From Deltaproteobacteria bacterium (GTDB lineage: Bacteria > Myxococcota_A > UBA796 > SXON01), in assembly GCA_014191855.1 (NCBI GenBank), contig BJHF01000046.1, forward strand, positions 1-50,916: a stretch of DNA of 50,916 bases. The letters are read 5' to 3'. Positions 22,952-32,108 of the stretch are shown one piece after another (positions within the stretch are counted from its first letter, which is position 1; the number at the start of each line of letters is the position of its first letter). Made by a program: the position numbers and the translations under genes. Under the pieces are notes generated by a model, which was given only the letters and a program-made list of their open reading frames with translations, had not been told where the DNA came from and did not search any database.

Positions 22952-23155
22952 GAGAAACCTCTCGACAGCATCATAGCCACGGTGCCAATCATTCGCAACA
23001 TCCGAAACACGCTCGCTCGTCACCGTCGCTCGCATCGCCGCAGTGCTCGTTGTCGGTGGCGACGGGAACGGGCGTGAAATAGTCCCCGCGATGTTCCCCT
23101 ACCCACCTTGGCCCCGATACGAGGCCTACAACATCGCCCAAACCCTCTCTCCCCC

Positions 23156-24760
23156 TCACCAAATCGAATAAACCACCCGCTCGCCGTCCTTGGCCAGGAC
23201 CGTCGCGTTTGCCTTGATCGCGCGGATCGAGGTTTGGAAGGTCGCTTCGATAGGCACCTTCGGATGCACCACGACGTAGCGCACACCCTGCGCCTGCGCG
23301 GCCGCGACCAACGCGGGCCATTCCAGCTCGTGGTTCACCACCTTCCGCAGATCGGCGAGCACCCGCAACCCGGCGGCGTTCACCCCGCTGTTGAGCGAGG
23401 CCGTGAGCGGGTGGTGGTGAACCGACTGTTCGAACAGGCGGGTGCGCGCATACCCGGCGGGCAAGCTGATCACGGCCCCCTCGGGTGCCGCAGCCAGGAC
23501 CACGAGCGGGGCCGGCGGCCCGGCGTCTGTCGTCATCGGCAGGGAGCGTGCCGGGGAGAGCGCGAGCGTTTCGGCCACGATCAACGCGCCGAGCCAGGGC
23601 GGCGCCCGATCCGCGAGCAGGCCGAGGGCAAGCGGGGCAACGGTGGCGATTCGGAAGAGGAGCGACAACCCATCGAAGCCGGGGAGCCCCTCAAGGGCGG
23701 CGTAGGGCAGCGGCAGGGCGCGCATGTGCCAGGGCACCGGCCCGCCCGCGATCACCAGCACCGGGCCCATCGCCAACACGACCGCCACAACGACGGTGAT
23801 CCAGAGCGCCCGCTCCCGCCCCTTCCACAGCGCCAGGCCCAGGAGCACAAACCCGAGGTAGGCCGTGTGCACGAGGTCGCTCGGGTTCTGCTCCAGGCGC
23901 GCGAAGTCGGGCGAGCGGAAGTCGCCCGGCATGAAGAAGGTGCGGGGGTCGGCCGCGCCCACGGTGCGTCGTAAGCGGGAGAGGATCTCGGGATCCTTGA
24001 TGTCCACGAGGCCGTCGGGGGCGTTGCTCAGCGCGTGGTAGGCGCCGGCCACGGGGAGGAGGAGCAGCGCGCCGACGAGGAGCGCAGGCCAGAGGCGGCG
24101 GCCCTGCGGGTGGAGCAGCGTGAACGCTCCCGCGAACACGAAGGCGCCCAGCCCCGCGTACCAGCCGCCGCCCACCGCGGCGAGGGCGAGACCGAGGCCA
24201 GCGAGGCCCATGCGCGCGGCGTCGCGGCGGCGAGTGGAACCAGGGGTGAGCGCGCCGACCACGAGCAGCCCCGCCAGCGGCAACCACGCCGACGCGGCCG
24301 CCTCCGACGAGCCGTTCTGAAGGTGGGCGCGCACGATCGGGGCCCACGCCCACGCCAGCCCCGCGATCCAGCCGCGTCCGCCCAGGCGACGACCGAGCTG
24401 ATCGGCGAAGAACGCGCCCAGGGTCAGGTGAAGGAGGATCATCCCGGCGTAGGCGGCGGTCGGGCCGGCGAGCAGGGTGATCGGGACCGCAAGCGCGGCG
24501 TTGAGCGGATCCGCCACGAGCAGGCGGCCGCCGGTGGGGTAATCGAGCAACGTCGTGAACATCGGGAAGCGCCCTTCGGCGAGACCCTGGGCGACGAACC
24601 AGTAGGACCAAAGCGCGTTGTACACGTCGGTGCGGGGGCCGCCCACCGCCAGCGCGGCGGGCGCCGTCGCGAGCGGCCAGGTCGTGAACACCGCGGAGAG
24701 CGCGTAGACGAGCAGCCGGAGCGTGGTGTCGGTCCAGGGCGCCGACAGCGGCGACTTCAC
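23156..24760 (-). CDS. Polytopic membrane protein (GT-C glycosyltransferase-like)
   Basis: A 534-aa integral membrane protein with roughly ten or more hydrophobic segments and a soluble C-terminal domain. The architecture resembles GT-C glycosyltransferases or oligosaccharide-flipping-type proteins: TDVYNALWSYWF and the first luminal loop with a DPLNA motif. No definite family is assigned. The GTG at 24760 overlaps the stop of the TldE-like gene (GTGA), so it belongs to the protease operon that begins at 28127. The antitoxin gene lies about 200 bp downstream; nothing distinctive is seen in that gap. Confidence 0.65.
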   Translation of the reverse strand: MKSPLSAPWTDTTLRLLVYALSAVFTTWPLATAPAALAVGGPRTDVYNALWSYWFVAQGLAEGRFPMFTTLLDYPTGGRLLVADPLNAALAVPITLLAGPTAAYAGMILLHLTLGAFFADQLGRRLGGRGWIAGLAWAWAPIVRAHLQNGSSEAAASAWLPLAGLLVVGALTPGSTRRRDAARMGLAGLGLALAAVGGGWYAGLGAFVFAGAFTLLHPQGRRLWPALLVGALLLLPVAGAYHALSNAPDGLVDIKDPEILSRLRRTVGAADPRTFFMPGDFRSPDFARLEQNPSDLVHTAYLGFVLLGLALWKGRERALWITVVVAVVLAMGPVLVIAGGPVPWHMRALPLPYAALEGLPGFDGLSLLFRIATVAPLALGLLADRAPPWLGALIVAETLALSPARSLPMTTDAGPPAPLVVLAAAPEGAVISLPAGYARTRLFEQSVHHHPLTASLNSGVNAAGLRVLADLRKVVNHELEWPALVAAAQAQGVRYVVVHPKVPIEATFQTSIRAIKANATVLAKDGERVVYSIW

Positions 24761-26457
24761 GGCGTGACACGCTCGATCTTGAGCACGCGCGGCTCCCCGC
24801 TCGCGGCCGCATCCAGCTCCATCTCGGAGAGCAGCACCGACGGGACGTCCCACGTTGTGGGCACCCCGCCGGTCGCCCCGATCAGGTACCGCTGAGGCCC
24901 CGGCGGCCCGTCGAGCATGTCGATGGGCCCGGCGCCCGCCGCTGCCCCCACGATGTCTCGAAGCGCGCGGCGATCCACCCCGACAAAGCGCAGGTTCCGC
25001 ACGGACTCGCACCGGCCGTCCGCGTACAGTCGGCAGGCCTCGTACGGCGCGGTGAGGCCCGAGAGCGGCCCTTCGCCCGAGAAGGCAACGTCGAGCTGCT
25101 GCACCATCGCGGGCGGCTGAAGCCGCTGGATCACCAGCACGCTGTCCGATCCGACCGCCTTCGCCAGCTTCAGGGCTTGCTTTCGGAGCTGCTTCACCGA
25201 GGAGAGCTTCGGCGCCGCAACGTGCACGAACCCCGGAAGGGCCCCGCGCCGGTCGCTGCCGAGGCCGCGCCCGTGCCCGGTGGACGCCGCGCGCACTTTG
25301 CTCGGGATCCGCGACATCAGGACGTCCTTGAGCACGCCGTCGGCCACGAGGTCCACCCGCCTCGGCGCCACGCCTTCGTGATCGAGCGTGTACTCGCCCC
25401 CGGCGCCGGTGGTGGTGGTCGGGTCGTCCCAAGCGCTCCAGCCGAGGGGCAGGAGCCGCCGCCCGATCCGCGCCGTCGGAGGCTCCGGGGAGCCGGCGCC
25501 GTGATCGTCCTGCTCCTCCGGGCGCGTACCGACAAATTCCGGGGCGAGGAGCTGGCTGAACAGCTCCGCCGCCGCCGGGCCCTCGAACAGCACCGGGCCG
25601 AGCCACGGCGTGGGATCGGGCGCGGCGGCCAGAGCGACGAGCGCCGTTGCCATCGCGCTGGCCTCGGCGGTGAGCGTGGCCATGGAAGGGAAGTCGGCCG
25701 CATCGCGCCCCACCCACCAGCGCGCATCGCGCACTTCCACACCATCGGCGCGGCGAACGGTCGCCTCCACGCGCACCACGATGTTGCCCGTGGGCGTCCA
25801 GGCGCGTGTCCCCTCGCTGCCGACGAGCAGCCGCCAGCCATGCCAGTCCCGCACCTCGGCCTGCGCCGCCTCCACGCCAGGAATCGACGCCGCGCCGCTG
25901 AGCGCACGCGCGAGGTCGCTCACCTCCTCGCCGGAGAACGCGGTGCCGGGGTGGGCAGACGCGCCGATGGTTACGGGCGGTGTACGCTGGTAATCCGGCG
26001 GGGGCGGCTCCTGCTGGCCGCGGCGCGCCGCGAGCTTGTGGGAGAGCGTTTCGACCGCGTGTTTGTACGCCGAGTCGGTCGACAACCACACTTCGCGCCG
26101 CAGCGCCACCGGGTCGTCTTCCAGCGGCAGCCGGCGGGTCTCTACACCGTCGGGCTCACCGAACCCGCTGAAGTTCGACGAATCAACCGTGTAATCGCCG
26201 ACGCGCACCTCCGTGCGCACGTTGCGGTACCGTTCGAACGTCGACGTGACAAGCGCGCCATCCTCGGCCACCGAGTCAGCAACGTTTCCGTCCAGGGCAT
26301 CGTAGAGCACCAGGTAGGGAGCCGACGCATCCGGCAGCTTCATCGCCGTGGTGCGGACGAGCTCCGCCTCAAGGGCAGCCTGGAGCGCGGGGGACGCGGC
26401 GGGGATCGGCGCCGCGGCGAGCGCAACGCTCAGGGCGATCGCCACGAGCGCGATCAT
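24757..26457 (-). CDS. Exported TldE/PmbA-like protein
   Basis: A 566-aa protein of the TldD/PmbA (TldE) superfamily. The N-terminus MIALVAIALSVALAAAPIPAA is a signal peptide, so it is exported, unlike E. coli TldE, which is cytoplasmic. It lacks the HExxxH metal motif of its partner, as expected for the non-catalytic subunit. Recognisable family pieces are EYTLDHEGVAPRRVDLVADGVLKDVLMSRIP and LVIQRLQPP. It is co-translated with the TldD-like gene upstream (overlap at 26454-26457) and with the membrane protein downstream. It probably forms a heterodimer with the TldD partner in the periplasm. Confidence 0.85.
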   Translation of the reverse strand: MIALVAIALSVALAAAPIPAASPALQAALEAELVRTTAMKLPDASAPYLVLYDALDGNVADSVAEDGALVTSTFERYRNVRTEVRVGDYTVDSSNFSGFGEPDGVETRRLPLEDDPVALRREVWLSTDSAYKHAVETLSHKLAARRGQQEPPPPDYQRTPPVTIGASAHPGTAFSGEEVSDLARALSGAASIPGVEAAQAEVRDWHGWRLLVGSEGTRAWTPTGNIVVRVEATVRRADGVEVRDARWWVGRDAADFPSMATLTAEASAMATALVALAAAPDPTPWLGPVLFEGPAAAELFSQLLAPEFVGTRPEEQDDHGAGSPEPPTARIGRRLLPLGWSAWDDPTTTTGAGGEYTLDHEGVAPRRVDLVADGVLKDVLMSRIPSKVRAASTGHGRGLGSDRRGALPGFVHVAAPKLSSVKQLRKQALKLAKAVGSDSVLVIQRLQPPAMVQQLDVAFSGEGPLSGLTAPYEACRLYADGRCESVRNLRFVGVDRRALRDIVGAAAGAGPIDMLDGPPGPQRYLIGATGGVPTTWDVPSVLLSEMELDAAASGEPRVLKIERVTP

Positions 26458-28127
26458 TGTGCACCCCCGGGCGCGGGCAGCAGCGGCGGACGGTCGTTTC
26501 CTTTCTCACGGCGTTGTACCTCCACCTCCTGCACGAGCAGGCTCGGCGAGCTCGCGCTCACGGGCACCCACCCGCTCTCGGCGCCACACACCCCGTTGAA
26601 CACCTCCGTGTCCCCGCCTGCGGCGAGGATGCGAGCAAAGGTGGTAAGCGGCGTACCGATGAGATCCACGCCGCGAACCAGCTCATCGGGGCGCCCGTCG
26701 GGGTACACCCGCCACACGGTGACCGGCGAAACGACGAAGCTGTTGGGCGTGCTGCGCCCGGTGAACGTGAAGCCACCGGAGATGTCGTCGAACACCAGCC
26801 CAAACGGCTTCTTCTGGCGCTTGATCTCGTCGACCAGCCGTTTGTGCAGCTCGGCGTAGGGCACCACCCCGTCGGCCTGCACCATCAGGTTCCCCTGCCG
26901 CGCCACGACGGCGTTCCCCGGCTGCCGGCGACCATGGCCGTTGCTCCGCCCGAAGCCCTCGATGGGCGCGCGAGACATGAGGAAGTTGCGAAGGATGCCA
27001 CGCTCCACCAGCGAAACACGCTCAGCGGCCACGCCCTCGTCGTCCACCGCGTAGTGCCCGTTCAGGTCCTCGCTGCCCAGCCGCGCGATCGTGGGGTCAT
27101 CGACCACACTCAGGAAGGCTGGCAGGATCGGCTGCCCCACCCGCTGGGTGAACGTCTGCCCTTCATCCTCGTCTTTTTGACGGTGCCCTTCCACCCGATG
27201 CCCGAAGATCTCGTGAAAGAACACTCCGGCCGCGCGGCCGCGGAGGATCGCCGGCCCCGTCCACGGGTCCACCAGCGGTGCGTGTCGCAGCGCCACGACG
27301 CGGCCCGCCACCTGCCGCACCATCGCTTCGATCCGGGCCCTGTCGGGGAGGTGGGCCACATCGGCCACGTCTACATAGTCGTACACCGACAGGCTCATCC
27401 CGTCCTCGGCGACCGTTTCCCCCCAGGTCGCGATGCGTACGTGTCGGTAGCCATCGAGCACGCTGGTGCCCTCGTTGTTCACGAACCAGCGGTCATCCTC
27501 GGTGACGACGAGCTGCACCGCGCTGTCGTATACCTCCGGATACTCTAGATAGATCGCGGACACCTCCCGCGTGAGCTTCTGCCATGCCGCGTTGTCGATC
27601 GCCACTGGGCCTGGCAGCTCGCGGCGGGTGACCGCGGGAGCCAGGGAGTAGTCGGCGGAGGTGTCCTCGCGCGCCACCTTCACCACCTCGTTGCTGCGCA
27701 CCTTCACGAGCCGAGCCCGCGCTTGGCGGTAGGCATCGTCCGTGCCGCGGAGCAGGAGGCGCCGCAGCGGATCGAGCGGGCCCTCGAAGCCCACAAAGTA
27801 GCTATCGCGCGGCGTCTCCGAAAAGAAGCCTTCGTCGCGGATCTTGTGGGTGCTGTCGAGCGCCATCGAGCCCACGCGCACGTCTACGTCTACGTGGCGG
27901 TAGTGCTCGGGAACCAGTCCGGCGTGCGCCCCGTGCGAGCCCTGGATGGTGAGGCCGCGGTGATCCACGACGGCGTAGCTGGCCGCGTACGCCGGCTCCG
28001 TGGCGGCCGCGAGCGTCCCCATCGCCTCCGCAAGCGCCGCGCGCATCGAAGCCAGCACGTCGTCCGCGGAGGGAGCCTCCGCGTGAGCCGACGACCCCAC
28101 GAGCAGCCAGAGACAAGAGAGCAACAT
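26454..28127 (-). CDS. Exported TldD-like metalloprotease
   Basis: A 557-aa metalloprotease-like protein. The N-terminus MLLSCLWLLVGSSAHAE is a signal peptide. The zinc motif HEIFGH is at 305-310 in GVFFHEIFGHRVEGHRQKDE, and the conserved Cys sits near the C-terminus in FNGVCGAESGWVP. TldD/TldE dimers in E. coli trim unfolded peptides or process modified peptides such as microcin B17; an exported version would act on periplasmic peptides (inference). The first gene of a three-gene operon; start ATG 28127, with TATAGT about 13 bp upstream as a possible -10. Confidence 0.88.
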   Translation of the reverse strand: MLLSCLWLLVGSSAHAEAPSADDVLASMRAALAEAMGTLAAATEPAYAASYAVVDHRGLTIQGSHGAHAGLVPEHYRHVDVDVRVGSMALDSTHKIRDEGFFSETPRDSYFVGFEGPLDPLRRLLLRGTDDAYRQARARLVKVRSNEVVKVAREDTSADYSLAPAVTRRELPGPVAIDNAAWQKLTREVSAIYLEYPEVYDSAVQLVVTEDDRWFVNNEGTSVLDGYRHVRIATWGETVAEDGMSLSVYDYVDVADVAHLPDRARIEAMVRQVAGRVVALRHAPLVDPWTGPAILRGRAAGVFFHEIFGHRVEGHRQKDEDEGQTFTQRVGQPILPAFLSVVDDPTIARLGSEDLNGHYAVDDEGVAAERVSLVERGILRNFLMSRAPIEGFGRSNGHGRRQPGNAVVARQGNLMVQADGVVPYAELHKRLVDEIKRQKKPFGLVFDDISGGFTFTGRSTPNSFVVSPVTVWRVYPDGRPDELVRGVDLIGTPLTTFARILAAGGDTEVFNGVCGAESGWVPVSASSPSLLVQEVEVQRREKGNDRPPLLPAPGGAQ

Positions 28128-28148
28128 CCCGCGGCACTAACTATAAAC

Positions 28149-28167
28149 GGGGGGCTCCGCGCCCCCC
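28149..28167. repeat. GC hairpin upstream of the TldD operon
   Basis: GGGGGGC (28149-28155) pairs with GCCCCCC (28161-28167) around a 5-base loop. On the minus strand it is followed by TTTATAG. It may be a terminator of an upstream transcript or an intergenic repeat; no T-run of the length needed for a strong terminator is present on either strand. The rest of 28128-28374 shows no ORF with family features. Confidence 0.4.
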
Positions 28168-28374
28168 GGACCCCCATCGCCCGCCGCCTTCCTTCGCTCC
28201 AGTCCCCGCGGCCCAGTCCGGCAGGCGCCGCGGGCGCCAGTCGGACTGAGCACCCCCACGAGGGCCTGGAGCGTGCGGTGCACCAGGAAGCCGGCGGGTA
28301 TTTCCCCACGCCGCCTCGATCCGTTCACGGCCGTGGGAGCCGACCCGCAGGCGGCATGGGGAACTAACCTGCGC

Positions 28375-28791
28375 TCACAGGTCCTCGTCTTCCTCGCCGC
28401 CCATCTCGTCGAAGAAGCCGTCTGGGTCGTCGTCGTCGTCGTCGTCGTCTTTCTCTTCGGCGTCGTCGTCGTCGTCCTTCGCCGTCCATTCCAGATCGCA
28501 CACCTTCTCGAAGAGGCCGACCACATCTTCGCCGGTGAACTCGAACTCCTGGTTGCTCTCGAACTCTTCTTCGAGCACTTCGAGCAGGGAAGCGTCGAGC
28601 TCGCCGGAGGACTCCAGCTTCAGGAGCAGCTCATCGCTGTCCTCCAGCTTCATCTCCTCCGCAACGGAGATCACGAGCTCCACGAGGTGAGCCGCGAGCG
28701 CCTCCGGCTCCGGCGTTCCAGTCTGGGCGTCAAAATACTCGTCGAGCTGTTCGACCATCGTGTCGCGCATCTCGTGGGGGAGTTGCATCAT
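28375..28791 (-). CDS. Acidic low-complexity protein
   Basis: A 138-aa protein, strongly acidic, with a helical N-terminal part rich in Leu/Glu and an aspartate-rich tail of two poly-Asp runs (5 and 8 Asp) ending GGEEDEDL. The plus strand is a run of GTC repeats there. No signal peptide, membrane segment or enzyme motif is visible. Acidic tails like this can buffer or bind basic proteins or metal ions. It lies between the divergent-looking TldD operon and the membrane protein gene at 28846, with no coupling. Confidence 0.6.
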   Translation of the reverse strand: MMQLPHEMRDTMVEQLDEYFDAQTGTPEPEALAAHLVELVISVAEEMKLEDSDELLLKLESSGELDASLLEVLEEEFESNQEFEFTGEDVVGLFEKVCDLEWTAKDDDDDAEEKDDDDDDDDPDGFFDEMGGEEDEDL

Positions 28792-28845
28792 GCCGGCCTC
28801 CGGGTGGCCGCGCGTATAGCGCCGCCTCCGAAAAGCATCAAGTAA

Positions 28846-29268
28846 TCAGAGATGCGGCTGCGCGATCGGCCACGTCAGATTGTAGTAGTCGTAGCCTTCT
28901 TTCAGCTTCTGAAGCACGATTTCGCTCTCTGGCGAGTGCAAGGTCCTCGACTCCACCGCCGCGTCGAATTCTTCGCGGGTGGGGCACACGTCCATCGGAT
29001 TCGAGCCGTGGCGGCGCGCGGCACGCTCCAACAGCGAGTTCGTCTTCTTGAAGAACTCCCGCAGCTCCTCCCGCGGATCCCCGTTCACGGAGGCGCTGCT
29101 GCCTCCCGAGGCCGCCACCGACACCCCTTCCACGGTGGCCGGCTCGTTCACCACGAAGATGAGGAGCCCGTAGAACATCGCGCCGTTGGCAACGAGCATC
29201 ACGATGTTGAACCCCACGGAGAGCCGCACGAGGCGCGTGAGGCGGGCGACGGCTTCGGCTTCAACCAT
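28846..29268 (-). CDS. Single-pass membrane protein, unknown
   Basis: A 140-aa protein. A hydrophobic segment at about 18-42 (VGFNIVMLVANGAMFYGLLIFVV) is followed by a Ser/Gly-rich linker and a helical domain (DPREELREFFKKTNSLLERAARRHGSNP) ending in a Tyr-rich LKEGYDYYNLTWPIAQPHL. It is not recognised. The start at 29268 is the first ATG that does not include the GC-rich upstream stretch. It is transcribed divergently from the secreted protein at 29366. Confidence 0.6.
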   Translation of the reverse strand: MVEAEAVARLTRLVRLSVGFNIVMLVANGAMFYGLLIFVVNEPATVEGVSVAASGGSSASVNGDPREELREFFKKTNSLLERAARRHGSNPMDVCPTREEFDAAVESRTLHSPESEIVLQKLKEGYDYYNLTWPIAQPHL

Positions 29269-29365
29269 GCCCTCGGCCCGTATCAAGCTCCATGCTCGCG
29301 CGGCGCGCCCTCGGCGGCGGCTCGACGCGCCGTTTTGGGGTATACCGGCGTCGCCGGAGGCCCCC

Positions 29366-30502
29366 ATGCTGCTCTCTCTCGTTCTATCCGCGTTCGCTGG
29401 CTCGAAGACCCCCGCTGTGCCCCTGCCGGCCTGCGCCGCTGAGGCCCAGAAGGCCCTCGCCGAAGCGGGCCCTGCCGCCGCCGGAAAGGCCTGGCTCGAC
29501 CTGGCTACTTGCGATGCGAACTCCGCCAAGACGGCCGCCCCCGAAGCCTGGAAGAAGATCATCGCGGGCTCCGGCGCCGACGCGGCAGCCGTGAAGGCCA
29601 TCGAGCTCGGCCTCGGCGCGAACATCCGCGAGTGGGTGGACACGCTGCAGCCGGACGAAAAAAGCGCGTTCATCAACACGCTCGGCGAGCAGTGCGCCAA
29701 CGCGGCGGTTCCCACCTTCTACGCCGATACCTCGACCGCGCTCGGCGACAAATTCTGGAGCGGCCGCTGGTTCGCGGGGCTCGACGCGTGCCGCACGCCG
29801 GTGGCCGTCGGCCTACTGGAGGCCGGCCTGCAGAGCCAGAAGGCGGAGACGAGCCGCTACAAGTCGATCCTCGAAACCCTCGCCCGCAACCTCGGGAAGG
29901 ATGCGATTCCCGTGCTCGAAGCCGCGCTCAAGGCCGATCCGGACGCGGAGCGCTCCACCTACATCGTGGGCGCCTTCGCCGATGCCGCAGGGGTGGGCTC
30001 GGTGGCTGGCCTGAACCACGACGCTGCTCAGGCGGCCGTGGCCGCGATTGCCGGCCTCGCCCCCACGCTCCCCGAACCGGCGATCGAGCAGGCCCGCACC
30101 ACGCTGCTCGCGCTGCAAGATGAGCTGATGAGCGACCTCATGGCCGCGCAGCGCTACCGCACTCTCGCGCAAGCCGATGGCTCTTTGCAGTACGGCCTGT
30201 ACGTCACCAAGGTCGCCACCTGCAAGAAGGACACGAAGATCGAGGTGCACACCGCGCTCGTCACCAACGCCGGGAAGACGTGGCCCGACCAGGTGGTCAC
30301 CCGCGCCCAGCCCACCGTGGCCGCGTTCAAGTGGCACCTGCCGAAGGACTGCACGGGCGATGTCGTCGTCACCGCCTCAACGGCGCCGCTGAAGGATGCC
30401 GCGGCGTTCGACGCGTTCGTTACCGCGCAGGACACCGAGCTCGGCAAGAAGAACTCGGGGATCAAGGCGAAGGTGTTCCCGGAACCGGCGATCGCGCTCT
30501 AG
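29366..30502 (+). CDS. Secreted HEAT-like repeat protein
   Basis: A 378-aa protein. MLLSLVLSAFAGSKTP looks like a short signal peptide, and a Cys at 23 may anchor or pair. The middle is an alpha-helical repeat region (for example AAVKAIELGLGANIREWV, IPVLEAALKADPDAERSTYIVGAFADAAGV) resembling HEAT/armadillo solenoids. The C-terminal third (about 275-375) has alternating charged and beta-type pattern with a CKK...CTG Cys pair. GGAGG precedes the ATG by seven bases. Its TAG overlaps the CTA (stop of the DUF1697 gene) in a palindromic CTAG. Function unknown. Confidence 0.65.
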   Translation: MLLSLVLSAFAGSKTPAVPLPACAAEAQKALAEAGPAAAGKAWLDLATCDANSAKTAAPEAWKKIIAGSGADAAAVKAIELGLGANIREWVDTLQPDEKSAFINTLGEQCANAAVPTFYADTSTALGDKFWSGRWFAGLDACRTPVAVGLLEAGLQSQKAETSRYKSILETLARNLGKDAIPVLEAALKADPDAERSTYIVGAFADAAGVGSVAGLNHDAAQAAVAAIAGLAPTLPEPAIEQARTTLLALQDELMSDLMAAQRYRTLAQADGSLQYGLYVTKVATCKKDTKIEVHTALVTNAGKTWPDQVVTRAQPTVAAFKWHLPKDCTGDVVVTASTAPLKDAAAFDAFVTAQDTELGKKNSGIKAKVFPEPAIAL

Positions 30503-31044
30503 GTCGGCTGCGTCACCGCCAGATCCGCGAGCGCCGCCAGCGTTCGCAGGTTTCGGATGGTCGCGACACCGCCGAGCTGGCGTTCCAGCCAGTCGACCGT
30601 GAGCTTTGTCCGGGCTGCCCCATTGGGGAGGTGCAAGAAAACGTCGCTGCCGACCACGATAAATCGGTCGGGCGGAGAGCGAGTCGGGTCGAGCTTCTCG
30701 ACGCGCTCTGGGCTCGGCGCGCTGGAGAGCAGCGCCACGAAGCACAGGCTGGCATCTTCGCCTGCGATAGCGAACGGGTTCGCGGCCAAGGTTCCGGTGA
30801 GCGAGGCTCCAGGCCGCACGATCACGGGAACCCTGAAGCCAAGACGCGTCTCCAGCGCGTGGGCCAACGAGGAGGCCAGGTCCGCCTCGGCGCCGTGGGC
30901 GTAAAAAACGACGTTCCCACTTTGGATATGGGTGACCACCCGGCTCCAGCCGAGCCCCTCGCAGACCGCCCGCAGGTCGGCCATGGGGAGCAGGTGCTTG
31001 CCGCCGACGTTGATCCCCCGGAGCAGCGCCACGAAAATTGACAT
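30499..31044 (-). CDS. DUF1697 family protein
   Basis: A 181-aa protein with the DUF1697 hallmark N-terminus MSIFVALLRGINVGGKHLLPM and later VTHIQSGNVVF, IVVGSDVFLHLPNG and WLERQLGG. The family is widespread and of unknown function. The length fits. It is convergent with the secreted protein gene, the two stops overlapping, and divergent from the LysM/TPR gene. Confidence 0.9.
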   Translation of the reverse strand: MSIFVALLRGINVGGKHLLPMADLRAVCEGLGWSRVVTHIQSGNVVFYAHGAEADLASSLAHALETRLGFRVPVIVRPGASLTGTLAANPFAIAGEDASLCFVALLSSAPSPERVEKLDPTRSPPDRFIVVGSDVFLHLPNGAARTKLTVDWLERQLGGVATIRNLRTLAALADLAVTQPT

Positions 31045-31075
31045 CCGTTTCCTCGGGTCGGCGCGAAGGTAACTC

Positions 31076-31135
31076 TGGACACGTCAATAGACATGCGGTA
31101 GGATCGGCTCCCCTCCCTACGATTCCCGTCGTAGG
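31076..31135 (+). promoter_or_regulatory. Putative promoter and 5'-leader hairpin of the LysM gene
   Basis: TGGACA (31076-31081) and TAGGAT (31099-31104) sit 17 bp apart, a sigma-70-like pair. Immediately downstream CCTACGA (31116-31122) and TCGTAGG (31129-31135) form a 7-bp perfect stem around TTCCCG. The hairpin would begin at about +5 of the transcript. It may stabilise the mRNA or bind a regulator; neither was tested. Promoter call is low confidence. Confidence 0.4.
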
Positions 31136-31156
31136 CCCACCTCCCCGGTGAACCCG

Positions 31157-32080
31157 ATGTCCGAAGCGCTCTCCGCCGACCTCACGTCGTTCGATGATGC
31201 CCCCCGCCCCGGCGCCGAGCCGGATGGCAACGCCCCCTCCCGCTTCGGGAAAGTGCTGGGTGATGCAGGTATTCACGTCCCGAGCACCCTGTACAACGAA
31301 GCGCTCGCGCTCGCGCGGGACGGCCACCTCGGCCAGGCCCAGGCCCGGCTGCAGATGCTCTTGTGCCTCGACCCCGACGATGGCGAGGCCCACCTGCTCC
31401 TCGCGAAGGTGCATACCGCTCAAGGGCGCTGGAACGAGGCGCTGACCCGCCTCGACGCCGCGGTTTCGGCAGGAGTAGTGCCGCCGGCGGGGCTGCGCGA
31501 AGGCCTGGAAGGACAGATTCGCAGCGAACGAAGCCGCGAAGAGGAGCATCGTGCGCGGGTGGCGGCGCGCGAGCTCGGGGAGCTCAAGGCGCTGCGCCAC
31601 GAAACGCGTTCCTTGCGCGGCGAAACCATCCGCCTCGAAACCGAAGTTGGCGAAGGTCGCGAGCGGGAGCGCGCCTGGAAGTTGCTCGCCATCGCCGCGG
31701 GCGTGTTCGGCACCCTGGTGATCTTGTTCCTGATCATCTCGGCGCCAAGCGCGGCCTCGAAGGCCGCCGCGGCACAGGCGGCGGCGCCCCTCGCAGCGCC
31801 CGGGGCCGCTGTCGCGATCCCCAGCGAGGCTGCAGCACCGGACGAGGTGCTGGCGGCCGCTCCGGTCGCCAAGGTCGCCCCCGCGCCGGTCGTCGTCGCG
31901 CCCGCAGCGCCGAAGGGGCCGCGGATTCACGTCGTCGGCAAGGGCGACACCCTCGGTCGACTCTCCGGGAAGTACTACGGCAAGTCGTCTGCGTGGCAGA
32001 AGATCCTCGATGCGAACCCGCAGCTCGGGAAGGACGGGGCGAAGCTCAGCGTCGGCATGAAGATCACGATTCCGGAATGA
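31157..32080 (+). CDS. TPR-LysM membrane protein
   Basis: A 307-aa protein in four parts: a cytoplasmic TPR-like pair (about 40-100), a charged coiled coil (about 115-165), one membrane segment (about 173-195, LAIAAGVFGTLVILFLIIS) and an Ala/Pro-rich stretch ending in a C-terminal LysM domain (about 257-306, IHVVGKGDTLGRLSGKYYGKSSAWQKILDANP). The LysM should bind peptidoglycan from the periplasmic side, so it could link cell wall and cytoplasmic partners. The start is the ATG at 31157 with GGTGA at a suitable distance; a GTG nine bases upstream (31148) is the alternative. Confidence 0.82.
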   Translation: MSEALSADLTSFDDAPRPGAEPDGNAPSRFGKVLGDAGIHVPSTLYNEALALARDGHLGQAQARLQMLLCLDPDDGEAHLLLAKVHTAQGRWNEALTRLDAAVSAGVVPPAGLREGLEGQIRSERSREEEHRARVAARELGELKALRHETRSLRGETIRLETEVGEGRERERAWKLLAIAAGVFGTLVILFLIISAPSAASKAAAAQAAAPLAAPGAAVAIPSEAAAPDEVLAAAPVAKVAPAPVVVAPAAPKGPRIHVVGKGDTLGRLSGKYYGKSSAWQKILDANPQLGKDGAKLSVGMKITIPE

Positions 32081-32108
32081 AGGCGACGGCGCCGCCCCTC
32101 CCCGGGCC

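Noticed and set aside
28149..28167. Strong intrinsic terminator
   Set aside because: The stem is good but no run of T follows on either strand; kept only as a hairpin.
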